Assembly (NCBI RefSeq): GCF_000820305.1
Contig: NZ_CDBH01000060.1
Span: 1-64,000, forward strand
DNA: 64,000 nt
Direction of reading: 5' to 3'
Source: Aeromonas dhakensis
Lineage (GTDB): Bacteria > Pseudomonadota > Gammaproteobacteria > Enterobacterales > Aeromonadaceae
The position numbers and the translations under genes were made by a program. The notes below the pieces were generated by a model that was given only the letters and a program-made list of their open reading frames with translations, was not told the origin of the DNA and did not search any database. Each line of letters starts with the position of its first letter. Within the stretch, counting starts at the first letter, position 1. Positions 36,751 through 44,510 of this stretch are shown in pieces.

Positions 36751-36773
36751 AAAGGGCTCCGCGGAGCCCTTTT
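36751..36773 (+). terminator. terminator of qmcA-nfeD
   Basis: Stem AAAGGGCTCC with GGAGCCCTTT around two bases, then TT. It may also serve the convergent CBS gene. Confidence 0.88.
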
Positions 36774-36801
36774 TCATTCTCTTGCAAGCCGTGCCGGCGG
36801 A

Positions 36802-37215
36802 CTAGAAGGCGTCGCTGTCGAGGGCGGCGCGCAGCAGATCCTTCCAGCTGATGATGCCGACCAGGGCGCCGTTTTCCAGCACCGGCAGGCAGGAGACGTT
36901 CTTCTCCAGCATCAGCTTGACCCCTTCCCGCACCGTAAGCTGGGGGGCGATGGTGATGGGGTGGCGGCTCATGATCTGGTGGGCGCGCCGGTTGAGGGTC
37001 TCGGTGTCGCGGCTCATCTCGGCCTCGGAGTCGAGATAGGGGCTGATGGCACGAAAAAGGTCCCGATCGGAGATGACTCCTACCAGCTCCTCCTCTTCCA
37101 GCACCAGCAGATGGCGAAAGTGGGCCTGCTCGAAGATCTCCTTGATGATGCTCAACCTGTCGTCCATGGATACGGTGGCGACCCGGGTCGTCATGATGTC
37201 CCTGATATGCAGCAT
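36802..37215 (-). CDS. two-CBS-domain protein
   Basis: 137 residues made of two CBS motifs (residues ~1-60: IRDIMTTRVATVSMDDRLSI, LVGVISDRDLFRA; ~75-135: QIMSRHPITIAPQLTVREGV, LVGIISWKDLLRA). Such modules bind adenine nucleotides as energy or signal sensors. No effector domain is attached, so it may act on a partner protein. GGAGG sits five bases before the ATG at 37215, favouring it over an earlier ATG at 37233. Confidence 0.88.
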   Translation of the reverse strand: MLHIRDIMTTRVATVSMDDRLSIIKEIFEQAHFRHLLVLEEEELVGVISDRDLFRAISPYLDSEAEMSRDTETLNRRAHQIMSRHPITIAPQLTVREGVKLMLEKNVSCLPVLENGALVGIISWKDLLRAALDSDAF

Positions 37216-37371
37216 GCTAGCCTCCACCGTCATACTGTTTGATAGTTCTGTTATGACATGTTTTTGTGGTGCCAGCCAGTAGCAGGCCCGTACCTAAAGT
37301 GCAAACCGGCGCCATTTCACGTAAGATCCGCGCCAGTTTTTCTCCTTCATTTGAGCCAAGCAGACCAATCC

Positions 37372-39282
37372 ATGATAGTTGCCAGTCAAATCGAACTGAT
37401 CCGCGGCGGCCGCAAGCTGCTGGACAACGCATCCGCCACCATTCACCCCGGCCACAAAGTGGGTCTGGTGGGCAAGAACGGCTGTGGCAAGTCCACCTTT
37501 TTTGCACTGGTACGGGGCGAGCTGGCCATCGACAGCGGCAGCTTCAGCCTGCCCGCCGGCTGGCAGATTGCCGGGGTGGCACAGGAGACCCCGGCGCTGG
37601 ACTGCTCCGCCCTCGACTACGTGATCGACGGCGACAAGGAGTTCCGCGCGCTGGAGGCCGAGCTGGCCCAGGCCGAGCGGGATGACAACGGTCTGCTGGT
37701 GGCCGAGCTGCACGGCAAGCTCGACACCATAGGCGCCTACAGCATCCGCGCTCGCGCCGCCGAGCTGTTGCACGGCCTCGGCTTTGGCGACGAGCAGCTC
37801 GGCTCGCCGGTGCGCAGCTTCTCCGGTGGCTGGCGCATGCGCCTGAACCTCGCCCAGGCACTGCTCTGCCGCTCCGATCTGCTGCTGCTCGATGAACCGA
37901 CCAACCACCTGGATCTCGACGCCGTCATCTGGCTGGAGAAGTGGCTCAAGGGCTATCAGGGCACGCTCGTCTTGATTTCTCACGACCGCGACTTCCTCGA
38001 CTCTGTGGTGACTCGCATCATCCATATCGAGAACGGCAAGCTCAACGAATACAGCGGCGGCTACTCCGACTTCGAACTGCAGCGCGCCGAACACCTGGCC
38101 CAGCAGCAGTCCATGTACGAGAAGCAGCAGCGGGAGATGGCCCACATGCAATCCTATGTGGATCGCTTCCGCTACAAGGCCTCCAAGGCCCGTCAGGCCC
38201 AGAGCCGCTTGAAGGCCATGGAGCGGATGGAGAAGATCCTGCCCGCCCACGCAGACTCCGAGTTCAGCTTCGAGTTTCGCGAGCCGTCGGCCCTGCCGAC
38301 CCCGCTGATTGCCATGGAGAACCTCAGCGCCGGTTACGGCGACAAGGTGATCCTGGAGAAGATCAAACTCAACCTGGTGCCCGGTTCGCGCATCGGCCTG
38401 CTCGGTCGCAACGGCGCCGGCAAATCCACCTTCATCAAGATGCTGTCAGGCTCCAACCCGCCGCTCTCCGGCAAGCTCGAGGTGAGCGCCGGGGTCAGCA
38501 TCGGCTACTTCGCCCAGCATCAGCTGGAGACCCTGCGCCTGGATGACTCACCCCTCGATCACCTGGTGCGCCTCGCGCCGGACAAGACCGAGCAGGAGCT
38601 GCGCAACTATCTGGGCAGCTTTGGCTTTCACGGTGACAAGGCGCTCGACAAGGTGGCCCCCTTCTCCGGCGGCGAGAAGGCGCGGCTGGTGCTGGCCCTC
38701 ATCACCTGGCAAAAACCCAACCTCTTGCTGCTGGATGAACCGACCAACCACCTGGATCTGGAGATGCGCCACGCCCTGACCATGGCGCTGCAAGGCTTCG
38801 AGGGCGCCATGGTGGTGGTCTCCCACGACCGTCACCTGCTGCGTACCACCACGGATGACTTCTATCTGGTGCACGGTGGTCGGGTCGAGCCGTTCGACGG
38901 CGATCTGGACGACTACCACAAGTGGCTCGGCGAGCAGGAAAAAGAGGCCAACGCCAAACCGGACGACGGCCCTGTCTCCGCCAACTCGGCGGTGGCGCGC
39001 AAGGATCAGAAGCGGCGCGAGGCGGAGTTCCGGCAAGCGACCCGGCCGCTGCGCCAGAAGCTGGAAAAGCTCGAAACCAGCATGGAGAAACTGCAGGCCA
39101 AGCTGGCCGCGGTGGAAGAGCAGCTGGCCGATCCCGCCATCTATGAAGAGAGCGCCAAGCAGAAGCTCTCCGAGCTGCTCAAGTCCCAGGGCCCCATCAA
39201 GGAGGAGCTGGAAGGGGTGGAACTGGAGTGGATGAGCCTCTCTGAAGAGCTGGAAACCATGGAGCAGGCCTTCCTTGCGTGA
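37372..39282 (+). CDS. yheS: ABC-F ATPase, YheS-like
   Basis: 636 residues, two ABC cassettes without membrane domains. Cassette 1 has GKNGCGKST, FSGGWRMRLNLAQ and LLLDEPTNHLDLD. Cassette 2 has GRNGAGKST, FSGGEKARLVLAL and LLLDEPTNHLDLE. The interdomain linker (MYEKQQREMAHMQSYVDRF) would reach the ribosomal P-site, as ABC-F proteins rescue or regulate stalled ribosomes. A coiled-coil tail (~560-636) fits YheS. The ATG at 37372 is chosen because the family starts at IVASQIELIRGG. Confidence 0.93.
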   Translation: MIVASQIELIRGGRKLLDNASATIHPGHKVGLVGKNGCGKSTFFALVRGELAIDSGSFSLPAGWQIAGVAQETPALDCSALDYVIDGDKEFRALEAELAQAERDDNGLLVAELHGKLDTIGAYSIRARAAELLHGLGFGDEQLGSPVRSFSGGWRMRLNLAQALLCRSDLLLLDEPTNHLDLDAVIWLEKWLKGYQGTLVLISHDRDFLDSVVTRIIHIENGKLNEYSGGYSDFELQRAEHLAQQQSMYEKQQREMAHMQSYVDRFRYKASKARQAQSRLKAMERMEKILPAHADSEFSFEFREPSALPTPLIAMENLSAGYGDKVILEKIKLNLVPGSRIGLLGRNGAGKSTFIKMLSGSNPPLSGKLEVSAGVSIGYFAQHQLETLRLDDSPLDHLVRLAPDKTEQELRNYLGSFGFHGDKALDKVAPFSGGEKARLVLALITWQKPNLLLLDEPTNHLDLEMRHALTMALQGFEGAMVVVSHDRHLLRTTTDDFYLVHGGRVEPFDGDLDDYHKWLGEQEKEANAKPDDGPVSANSAVARKDQKRREAEFRQATRPLRQKLEKLETSMEKLQAKLAAVEEQLADPAIYEESAKQKLSELLKSQGPIKEELEGVELEWMSLSEELETMEQAFLA

Positions 39283-39292
39283 CGAACAGCTG

Positions 39293-39736
39293 ATGGCGAG
39301 CGAGCGGATCGCCGCCCACGAACTGCCGGGCCCGCTCGACTTCTGGCAGTGGAGCGGCGAGGTCTACGGCGCGCGCAGCCAAGACTGGCTCAGCGTGCAG
39401 GCGCAAGGGGGCAACGTCAACCTGGCCCTGTTGCTGCACCGGCTGGATCAGTGCGGGATCCCGGTCGATCTGACCGACCTGCAACCGGCGCTGGTGCAGA
39501 CCGAGGCGGTGCTCGGCCCCTGGCGCAACCTGCGAGCGAGCGCCAAGGCGCGGCTCGGCGAGCAGGAGTATCAGGCCATGCTGGCCCACGAGCTGGAGCT
39601 GGAGCGGCTGCAACAAGGGGTGCTGCTGCAGACCCTGCGCAGCCTCACCCTGTTTCGCGGCAACAGCCGCAACCTGTTGAACTATCTATTGTTACTGGGG
39701 GCCCAGCAGGGCCCCCTCAGAGACCTAATATGCTGA
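39293..39736 (+). CDS. TIGR02444-family protein
   Basis: 147 residues. GPLDFWQWSGEVYG near the N-terminus and NVNLALLLHRLDQCGIPVDL match the TIGR02444 family of small cytoplasmic proteins of unknown function in gammaproteobacteria, often beside yheS. A TTG at 39275 would overlap the yheS stop and add six residues; the ATG at 39293 is an alternative with a weak ribosome site. Its end overlaps rlmJ by seven bases. Confidence 0.8.
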   Translation: MASERIAAHELPGPLDFWQWSGEVYGARSQDWLSVQAQGGNVNLALLLHRLDQCGIPVDLTDLQPALVQTEAVLGPWRNLRASAKARLGEQEYQAMLAHELELERLQQGVLLQTLRSLTLFRGNSRNLLNYLLLLGAQQGPLRDLIC

Positions 39737-40584
39737 GTTATCGCCACGCCTTTCACGCCGGCAACCATGCCGACGTGCTGAAACACGCCGTCCAGGCCCT
39801 GATCATCGAGTCCCTCAAGAAGAAGGAGAAACCCTTCATCGTGCTGGATACCCATGCCGGCGGCGGTCTCTACGACCTGCGCGGCGACTGGTCGCAGAAG
39901 AAGGCGGAATATGCCGACGGCATCGGCCGACTGTGGGATGAGCGAGCCCAGTGGTCTGCCATGGCCCCCTATCTGGACGTCATCGCCGATATGAATGTCG
40001 ATGGTCAGCTGCACTACTACCCCGGCTCGCCGGAGCTCTCCCGTCGCCTCGCCCGCGAGCAGGACAAGCTGGCGCTGATGGAGCTGCACAACAACGAGGT
40101 GGAGGACCTGCGCGCCAACATGGGTTACGACCCCCGCGTCGCCGTGCACCATCGTGATGGCTTCGAGGGGCTGGTGGCCCTGCTGCCGCCCACTCCGCGC
40201 CGCGGCCTGGTGCTGATAGACCCACCCTATGAGCTGAAAGAAGACTACTTCGCGGTGGTCGATACCCTGAAAAAGGCGCAAAAACGCTGGGCCACCGGCA
40301 TCTACGCCCTCTGGTATCCGATCCTCGGGCAAGAGGCGGACAAATCCCGCGACATGCTGCGCGCCATCAAGCGGGAAAACTTCGGTAACGTCCTGGTGGC
40401 CGAGCTGGAAGTGGCCGGCCAGACTGCCGATTGGGGCATGAACGGCTCAGGCATGCTGATAGTGAGCCCCCCCTGGCTGCTGGACGAACAGATCGACGCC
40501 TTCCTCAAACCCCTCTGCGCCAAGCTGGCCCAGGGCGCCGGCGCCCAGTACAAGGTGGAGTGGCTGAACAAGGCCGAGGCCTGA
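39730..40584 (+). CDS. rlmJ: 23S rRNA (adenine2030-N6)-methyltransferase
   Basis: 284 residues. YRHAFHAGNHADVLKHAVQ at the start, DTHAGGGLYDLRG as SAM-binding motif I and LIDPPYELKEDY as the catalytic NPPY-like motif identify RlmJ, which methylates A2030 of 23S rRNA. It is not strictly essential; the known knockout phenotype is mild. Overlaps the TIGR02444 gene by seven bases and is followed by a terminator. Confidence 0.95.
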   Translation: MLSYRHAFHAGNHADVLKHAVQALIIESLKKKEKPFIVLDTHAGGGLYDLRGDWSQKKAEYADGIGRLWDERAQWSAMAPYLDVIADMNVDGQLHYYPGSPELSRRLAREQDKLALMELHNNEVEDLRANMGYDPRVAVHHRDGFEGLVALLPPTPRRGLVLIDPPYELKEDYFAVVDTLKKAQKRWATGIYALWYPILGQEADKSRDMLRAIKRENFGNVLVAELEVAGQTADWGMNGSGMLIVSPPWLLDEQIDAFLKPLCAKLAQGAGAQYKVEWLNKAEA

Positions 40585-40608
40585 CCGTTCATCCGCCACA
40601 AAAACGAC

Positions 40609-40628
40609 AAAGCCCCGCGAGGGGCTTT
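40609..40628 (+). terminator. terminator of rlmJ
   Basis: Stem AAAGCCCC with GGGGCTTT around GCGA, then T. Confidence 0.85.
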
Positions 40629-40662
40629 TCTATTACTGCGGCAGTTGTGGCTGAGGGGGCTG

Positions 40663-40887
40663 CTATTGCCGGGTGCCAGCCTCTGCGGGGAGATCCCGCC
40701 AGAGCGCCAGAATAAGCAGCGCCAGCAGGGCGAAAGGCGGGGCCAGGCTGAGCAGCATGCACAGCACGGTGATCAGCGCCGGATGCTTGCTCTTGCGGCG
40801 GGCCAGTCGCCAGGCCACGACGCCCACGATGATCATCAGCAACAGGATGAACTGCCCCAGCAGGGTGGCGTTGATATTCATATGCAT
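40663..40887 (-). CDS. small two-helix membrane protein
   Basis: 74 residues with two membrane helices (LLGQFILLLMIIVGVVAWRL; ALITVLCMLLSLAPPFALLA) joined by a basic ARRKSKHP loop that would face the cytoplasm. AAAAGGAGC lies just before the ATG at 40887; a second ATG follows two codons later. Function unknown. It diverges from the DUF2061 gene. Confidence 0.65.
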   Translation of the reverse strand: MHMNINATLLGQFILLLMIIVGVVAWRLARRKSKHPALITVLCMLLSLAPPFALLALLILALWRDLPAEAGTRQ

Positions 40888-41001
40888 GAAAGCTCCTTTT
40901 TCATGGCAAAGGCTCACTCTAGCGCCGCTGTGGCCCCAGGCAACTCCCAATACGGTGAGGGCATTCTCACTTGATAGGTCGTCCCTATCCAACCATTAGA
41001 T

Positions 41002-41020
41002 GAGAATGGTTTTCATTTAT
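41002..41020. promoter_or_regulatory. Fur-box-like sequence before the DUF2061 gene
   Basis: GAGAATGGTTTTCATTTAT matches 12 of 19 bases of the classical Fur consensus, including the central GnT and TCATT parts. It lies 48 bases before the ATG at 41068. The score is borderline; the AT-rich context could produce it by chance. Confidence 0.3.
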
Positions 41021-41067
41021 TGAGGTTTCGGGGGATACTCTGCTCATCACCAGAGGGAGCCGCCATC

Positions 41068-41430
41068 ATGAAAAAGACCATCAGCTTCGCCGTTTTGCAC
41101 TTCACCGTGGCCTTCACCGTGGCTTACCTGCTGACCGGTGAACTGCTCACCGCCAGCCTGATCGCCCTGATCGAACCCGCCGTCAACACGGTCGCCTTCT
41201 ACTTCCACGATCTCGGCTGGCACAAGCTCAAACCCCACCACAGCCTGCAGGCCAAGACCAGCAGCTTCGCCCTGGTGCACTTCTCGGTGGCCTTCGGCGT
41301 CGCCTACCTGCTGAGCGGCGAGCTGCTCACCGGCGGCGTGATGGCGATGATCGAGCCTGCCATCAACACCGTCGTGTTCTTCTTCCACGAGCGGCTGTGG
41401 CGCACCCGCCAGTCCCTGGCGCTCGCCTGA
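41068..41430 (+). CDS. tandem DUF2061 membrane protein
   Basis: 120 residues made of two near-identical halves: residues ~1-50 (SFAVLHFTVAFTVAYLLTGE, IEPAVNTVAFYFHD) and ~66-115 (SFALVHFSVAFGVAYLLSGE, IEPAINTVVFFFHE). Each half is one DUF2061 unit with two short membrane helices, so this is an internal gene duplication. Function unknown. GAGGGAGC precedes the ATG. Confidence 0.82.
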   Translation: MKKTISFAVLHFTVAFTVAYLLTGELLTASLIALIEPAVNTVAFYFHDLGWHKLKPHHSLQAKTSSFALVHFSVAFGVAYLLSGELLTGGVMAMIEPAINTVVFFFHERLWRTRQSLALA

Positions 41431-41529
41431 TCTCCCTCCCCTTGTCTGGGGCCGCCCGGCGCAAAAAATGCTCGGCGGCCCAGCGCCATTGTGCTTTAGT
41501 AGCCGGGTCCCCCTTGCTGGAGCCCCTCA

Positions 41530-42114
41530 ATGAACAAGACCTTGCTTGCCACTCTGCTGTTTGCCCCTTTATTGGCCACCGCTGCCACCCCCTCCTTCGA
41601 TTGCGCCAAGGCGAAAGGCGCCGCCGAAACCCTGATCTGCAAGGATGCCGCGCTGGCGGCGCTGGATAACGAGCTGGCGGCCCTCTACCCCAAGGCAATT
41701 GCCGCGTTCTCACCCGAGCAGCAGAAAACCGAGCGCGCCATCCAGCGCGGCTGGATCAAGGGGCGCAACGACTGCTGGAAGGCGAGCGATCTGCGCCAGT
41801 GCGTGGAAGAGAGCTACCAGCTACGGATCACCGAGTTGCAGATAAAAGGGGGCCAGCTGATGGTGCCAGCACCGGTGAACTACCTGTGTGGCAAGAACAT
41901 CACTCTCTCCACCTACTTCTACAACGAGGCCAAGCGGCCCGCCGCGGTGATCAACCTGAACGAGGGTACTGACCCGCTGCAGGTGCTCGCCTATGAAACC
42001 CCCAGCGCCAGCGGCTCCCGTTATGAAGGGCAAAACCTCACCCTCTTTACCAAGGGAGGCGAAGCCAGGCTGGAGCGTGTCGGCCAGCCAACTCTCACCT
42101 GCACGCAGCGCTAA
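41530..42114 (+). CDS. exported lysozyme-inhibitor-like protein (LprI-like + MliC domains)
   Basis: 194 residues. Signal peptide NKTLLATLLFAPLLATAA. Residues ~22-95 form an LprI/DUF1311-like domain (SFDCAKAKGAAETLICKDAA, WIKGRNDCW, CVEESYQLRITEL). Residues ~110-190 form a MliC-type lysozyme inhibitor domain (VNYLCGKNITLSTYFYNEAK, ending LTCT). There is no lipobox, so it would be soluble in the periplasm. It should protect peptidoglycan from host lysozyme. Followed by a GC hairpin. Confidence 0.8.
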   Translation: MNKTLLATLLFAPLLATAATPSFDCAKAKGAAETLICKDAALAALDNELAALYPKAIAAFSPEQQKTERAIQRGWIKGRNDCWKASDLRQCVEESYQLRITELQIKGGQLMVPAPVNYLCGKNITLSTYFYNEAKRPAAVINLNEGTDPLQVLAYETPSASGSRYEGQNLTLFTKGGEARLERVGQPTLTCTQR

Positions 42115-42138
42115 TCCAGAAGCCGATCACTTGGGGAC

Positions 42139-42160
42139 GGCGGCATCCACGCCGCCTTCT
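42139..42160 (+). terminator. hairpin after the MliC-like gene
   Basis: Stem GGCGGC with GCCGCC around a 6-base loop, then TTCT. Confidence 0.6.
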
Positions 42161-42164
42161 CCTG

Positions 42165-42176
42165 CCCCCCCCCCCC
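42165..42176. repeat. poly-C tract of 12
   Basis: Twelve consecutive C bases, 22 bases before repeat copy 2. The equivalent place before copy 1 has seven C bases (25550-25556). Runs of this length are prone to slippage. Confidence 0.85.
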
Positions 42177-42197
42177 TCCGCTCTCGCCATATCTATT

Positions 42198-42369
42198 AAT
42201 TTATTGATCTTGCTCAGAAATAACTCACAGCCCCCTTTTCCCCCATCCAAGGGGCGTTACTATGGCCAAATGGCAACATTCGCCTCGTCGGAGTCTCCCC
42301 ATGAGCCATGCCAACCCTCTCACAGGTAACAAGCAGCACACTGGAAGCTGAAATTCAGGGGCGGTAGCC
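42198..42369 (+). repeat. dispersed repeat, copy 2
   Basis: Partner of the element at 25567-25734. It shares AATTTATTGATCTTGC, GTCGGAGTC and CTGAAATTCAGGGGCGGTAGCC in the same order and spacing (172 against 168 bases). The surrounding 338-bp gap between the MliC-like and VOC genes holds only this repeat, the poly-C tract and a hairpin. Confidence 0.75.
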
Positions 42370-42452
42370 ATGCCATCGGCTGGCCAACCCCTGTTGCTCA
42401 CAGCAAGGGGCCGGCCAGCGGCTCATCCACAACATGCAAAGCAAGGTGGTGT

Positions 42453-42881
42453 ATGGAAACACAAACACTGCATCGCGGTCGGCTGATCGACCATCTCCAG
42501 CTGGTGGTGAAAGATCTGGCCGCCAGCCAGCGTTTTTACACGGCCGCACTGGCCGCCCTCGATATTCCCATAGGCGGCGCCGGTGAGGGTTACTTCTGGG
42601 CAGACGAGCTGTTTGTCACCGCCATCGACAGCCCGGCGGCGCTGGGGGCATTGACCGGCCGCCACCACCTCGCCTTTCAGGCGCAAGACAGAGCCATGGT
42701 GGATCGCTTCTATCAGGCAGCGCTGGCCCATGGCGGCCAGGACAACGGCGCCCCCGGCGAGCGCAATTATCACCCTGGCTATTACGCCGCCTTTGTGCTC
42801 GACCCGGACGGCAATAATATCGAAGCTGTGTATCACGGCGAGGCAAAGCGCAGTGCAGAATCGGTGGAGATTCGGTTTTAG
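42453..42881 (+). CDS. VOC/glyoxalase-family protein
   Basis: 142 residues with the paired beta-alpha-beta-beta-beta units of the vicinal oxygen chelate fold: IDHLQLVVKDLAASQRFYTA, HHLAFQAQDRAMVDRFYQAA and VLDPDGNNIEAVYHGE. The metal-type residues His (in IDHLQL and RHHLAF) and Glu (in NIEAVY) are present. Substrate unknown; resistance or lyase functions are common. AAGGTGG precedes the ATG. GC-rich, unlike the genes that follow. Confidence 0.85.
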   Translation: METQTLHRGRLIDHLQLVVKDLAASQRFYTAALAALDIPIGGAGEGYFWADELFVTAIDSPAALGALTGRHHLAFQAQDRAMVDRFYQAALAHGGQDNGAPGERNYHPGYYAAFVLDPDGNNIEAVYHGEAKRSAESVEIRF

Positions 42882-43129
42882 CAAGAAGAAAGAATATCAA
42901 TAATTAGAAGATCTTTTTATTTTGAATTCCTTAATGAAATCATTTCTATTTTTTGAACTAACGTAATGCAACCATCAAACACTATAATAAAACAAATGTA
43001 CTTATATAACAGAGGACTATTGATTTATTAATACTAAAATTAAAAAGTAAAAATAAGTGCACTAAAGACCATACCATGGTATTGGTATAGGCCTCAATCT
43101 AGTCACTATTAGCTAAAAAAAGAGAGAGC

Positions 43130-43714
43130 ATGAGTAAAGAATCCGCTATTGGTTTATGGGTAAGCATAATTACAGGTTTTTTTGGTATTTTTGGTGTTTT
43201 TTTGAGTGCTTATATTTATTGGGAACCACTGGATGATAAATTGACAAACTCAAGAGATTTCTTAGGAATTTGGCAGACAGAATATAGTTATAAAATCACT
43301 AACGGCACTACAACTGTTAGAGGGACAACAGAGTATTTCAAAAGTGGGATGTATAACTTTACAGGAGTTATTACAAACTCAATTAGTAATCAACTGGGTA
43401 CTGTGAAGATTATGTATGATGTTGATGGGGCAGGAACGTGGAAAAATGACAAAAATAACCTCTACATTACATTATCTGACTCAAAATCTCACCCTCGCCA
43501 CCTAGAAGTCGATGGTAAGCAGATTGACCTTAATGAGCATATTTTTAGAGAGCTAATTCCAAAGCTTGAGTCATTTTTACCAAAAAATACTTCTGATCAA
43601 TATCTCATCGTAGAGAAAAACTCTAAAAAAATCACTTTCGAACTTGATGATCCATTTGGTAAAAATTTCCCCATGATTATGTGGAAAGTGGATAAGAAGT
43701 ATCAGAGGCAATAG
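43130..43714 (+). CDS. membrane-anchored orphan protein of AT-rich island 2
   Basis: 194 residues with an N-terminal membrane helix (~7-29: IGLWVSIITGFFGIFGVFLS) and a likely external or cytoplasmic beta-rich domain (FLGIWQTEYSYKITNGTTTV, TEYFKSGMYNFTGVI, YITLSDSKS). The first part of the soluble domain recalls lipocalin-like small-molecule or stress folds, but no family is recognised. Strongly AT-rich with rare codons for this genome. 38 bases separate it from the next gene, so both are probably one operon. Confidence 0.6.
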   Translation: MSKESAIGLWVSIITGFFGIFGVFLSAYIYWEPLDDKLTNSRDFLGIWQTEYSYKITNGTTTVRGTTEYFKSGMYNFTGVITNSISNQLGTVKIMYDVDGAGTWKNDKNNLYITLSDSKSHPRHLEVDGKQIDLNEHIFRELIPKLESFLPKNTSDQYLIVEKNSKKITFELDDPFGKNFPMIMWKVDKKYQRQ

Positions 43715-43752
43715 CTTAACTAAATACGGTTAAAATGCGGATATGATAGTAT

Positions 43753-44355
43753 ATGAAAAACAGCGATTTTAAAGATATTATCGTTAATAACTCAGAGGTC
43801 GTTCTCGACTACATATTAAAAGATGGTCTTTTAAAAGACATACCAATAATTAACAACTTAGTTAGCCTTTACAATATCAAGACAACTATTAGCGATAAAA
43901 TTTTTTATAGAAAGGTAGTCAGCTTTTACGAGACCTTTTACAACGTAAATAGAGCGCATTTCGTCAGGTGGAATAGTTGGGCTTTAGAAAATACTGAATC
44001 CGCTGAAAAAATTGCAAGCACTCTTATCCTACACATTGACTCTCAGCATGAGCTTATTAAATGTAAGATTATTGGTCACATATTCAGGAGTTTAGTGGAA
44101 GAGAAAATAACTTTGAATGACTTCGAGGCTTACCTTTATGTCATTTCAATGTGTTCCGTTAGTGATTTAAAGAAACATTGTGTCGAGGGTGGTGATCTGT
44201 CATCTTCTACGGAAGCATCTTTATCTCAAAGATTACAGTTTGTCGGCTTTTACTGTTTTACTCCAGAATCACTGAGCCACAATGACAAACTCGAGTACGA
44301 AATTACTAATAGTGGCAGTGACTTCATAGCGTTAATGGAAGGGTTTAGTTGGTGA
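43753..44355 (+). CDS. helical orphan protein of AT-rich island 2
   Basis: 200 residues, mainly helical, with no clear signal. LKDIPIINNLVSLYNIKTTI and DKIFYRKVVSFYETFYNVN are followed by SAEKIASTLILHIDSQHELI and KCKIIGHIFRSLVEEKITLN. This layout resembles small helical partner proteins of membrane-anchored effectors. Weak ribosome site. The same AT-rich composition as the upstream gene suggests the pair moved together. No function recognised. Confidence 0.58.
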   Translation: MKNSDFKDIIVNNSEVVLDYILKDGLLKDIPIINNLVSLYNIKTTISDKIFYRKVVSFYETFYNVNRAHFVRWNSWALENTESAEKIASTLILHIDSQHELIKCKIIGHIFRSLVEEKITLNDFEAYLYVISMCSVSDLKKHCVEGGDLSSSTEASLSQRLQFVGFYCFTPESLSHNDKLEYEITNSGSDFIALMEGFSW

Positions 44356-44464
44356 AAACCAAACTCCAATACACGGCTCAAGAAAGTAGTCAACGTTAAT
44401 AGAGAACTAAAGTGGTCCCTCGAGCAGCTTTGCAGCCGCAGACTATGCCCAACTAAGCGCCATA

Positions 44465-44491
44465 AAAAAGCCCCGCATCGCGGGGCTTTTT
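44465..44491. terminator. terminator of putP
   Basis: Stem AAAAAGCCCCGC with GCGGGGCTTTTT around three bases, between the island and the putP stop. Strong on both strands. Confidence 0.9.
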
Positions 44492-44510
44492 GTTATCGGC
44501 AGTAACCAAC

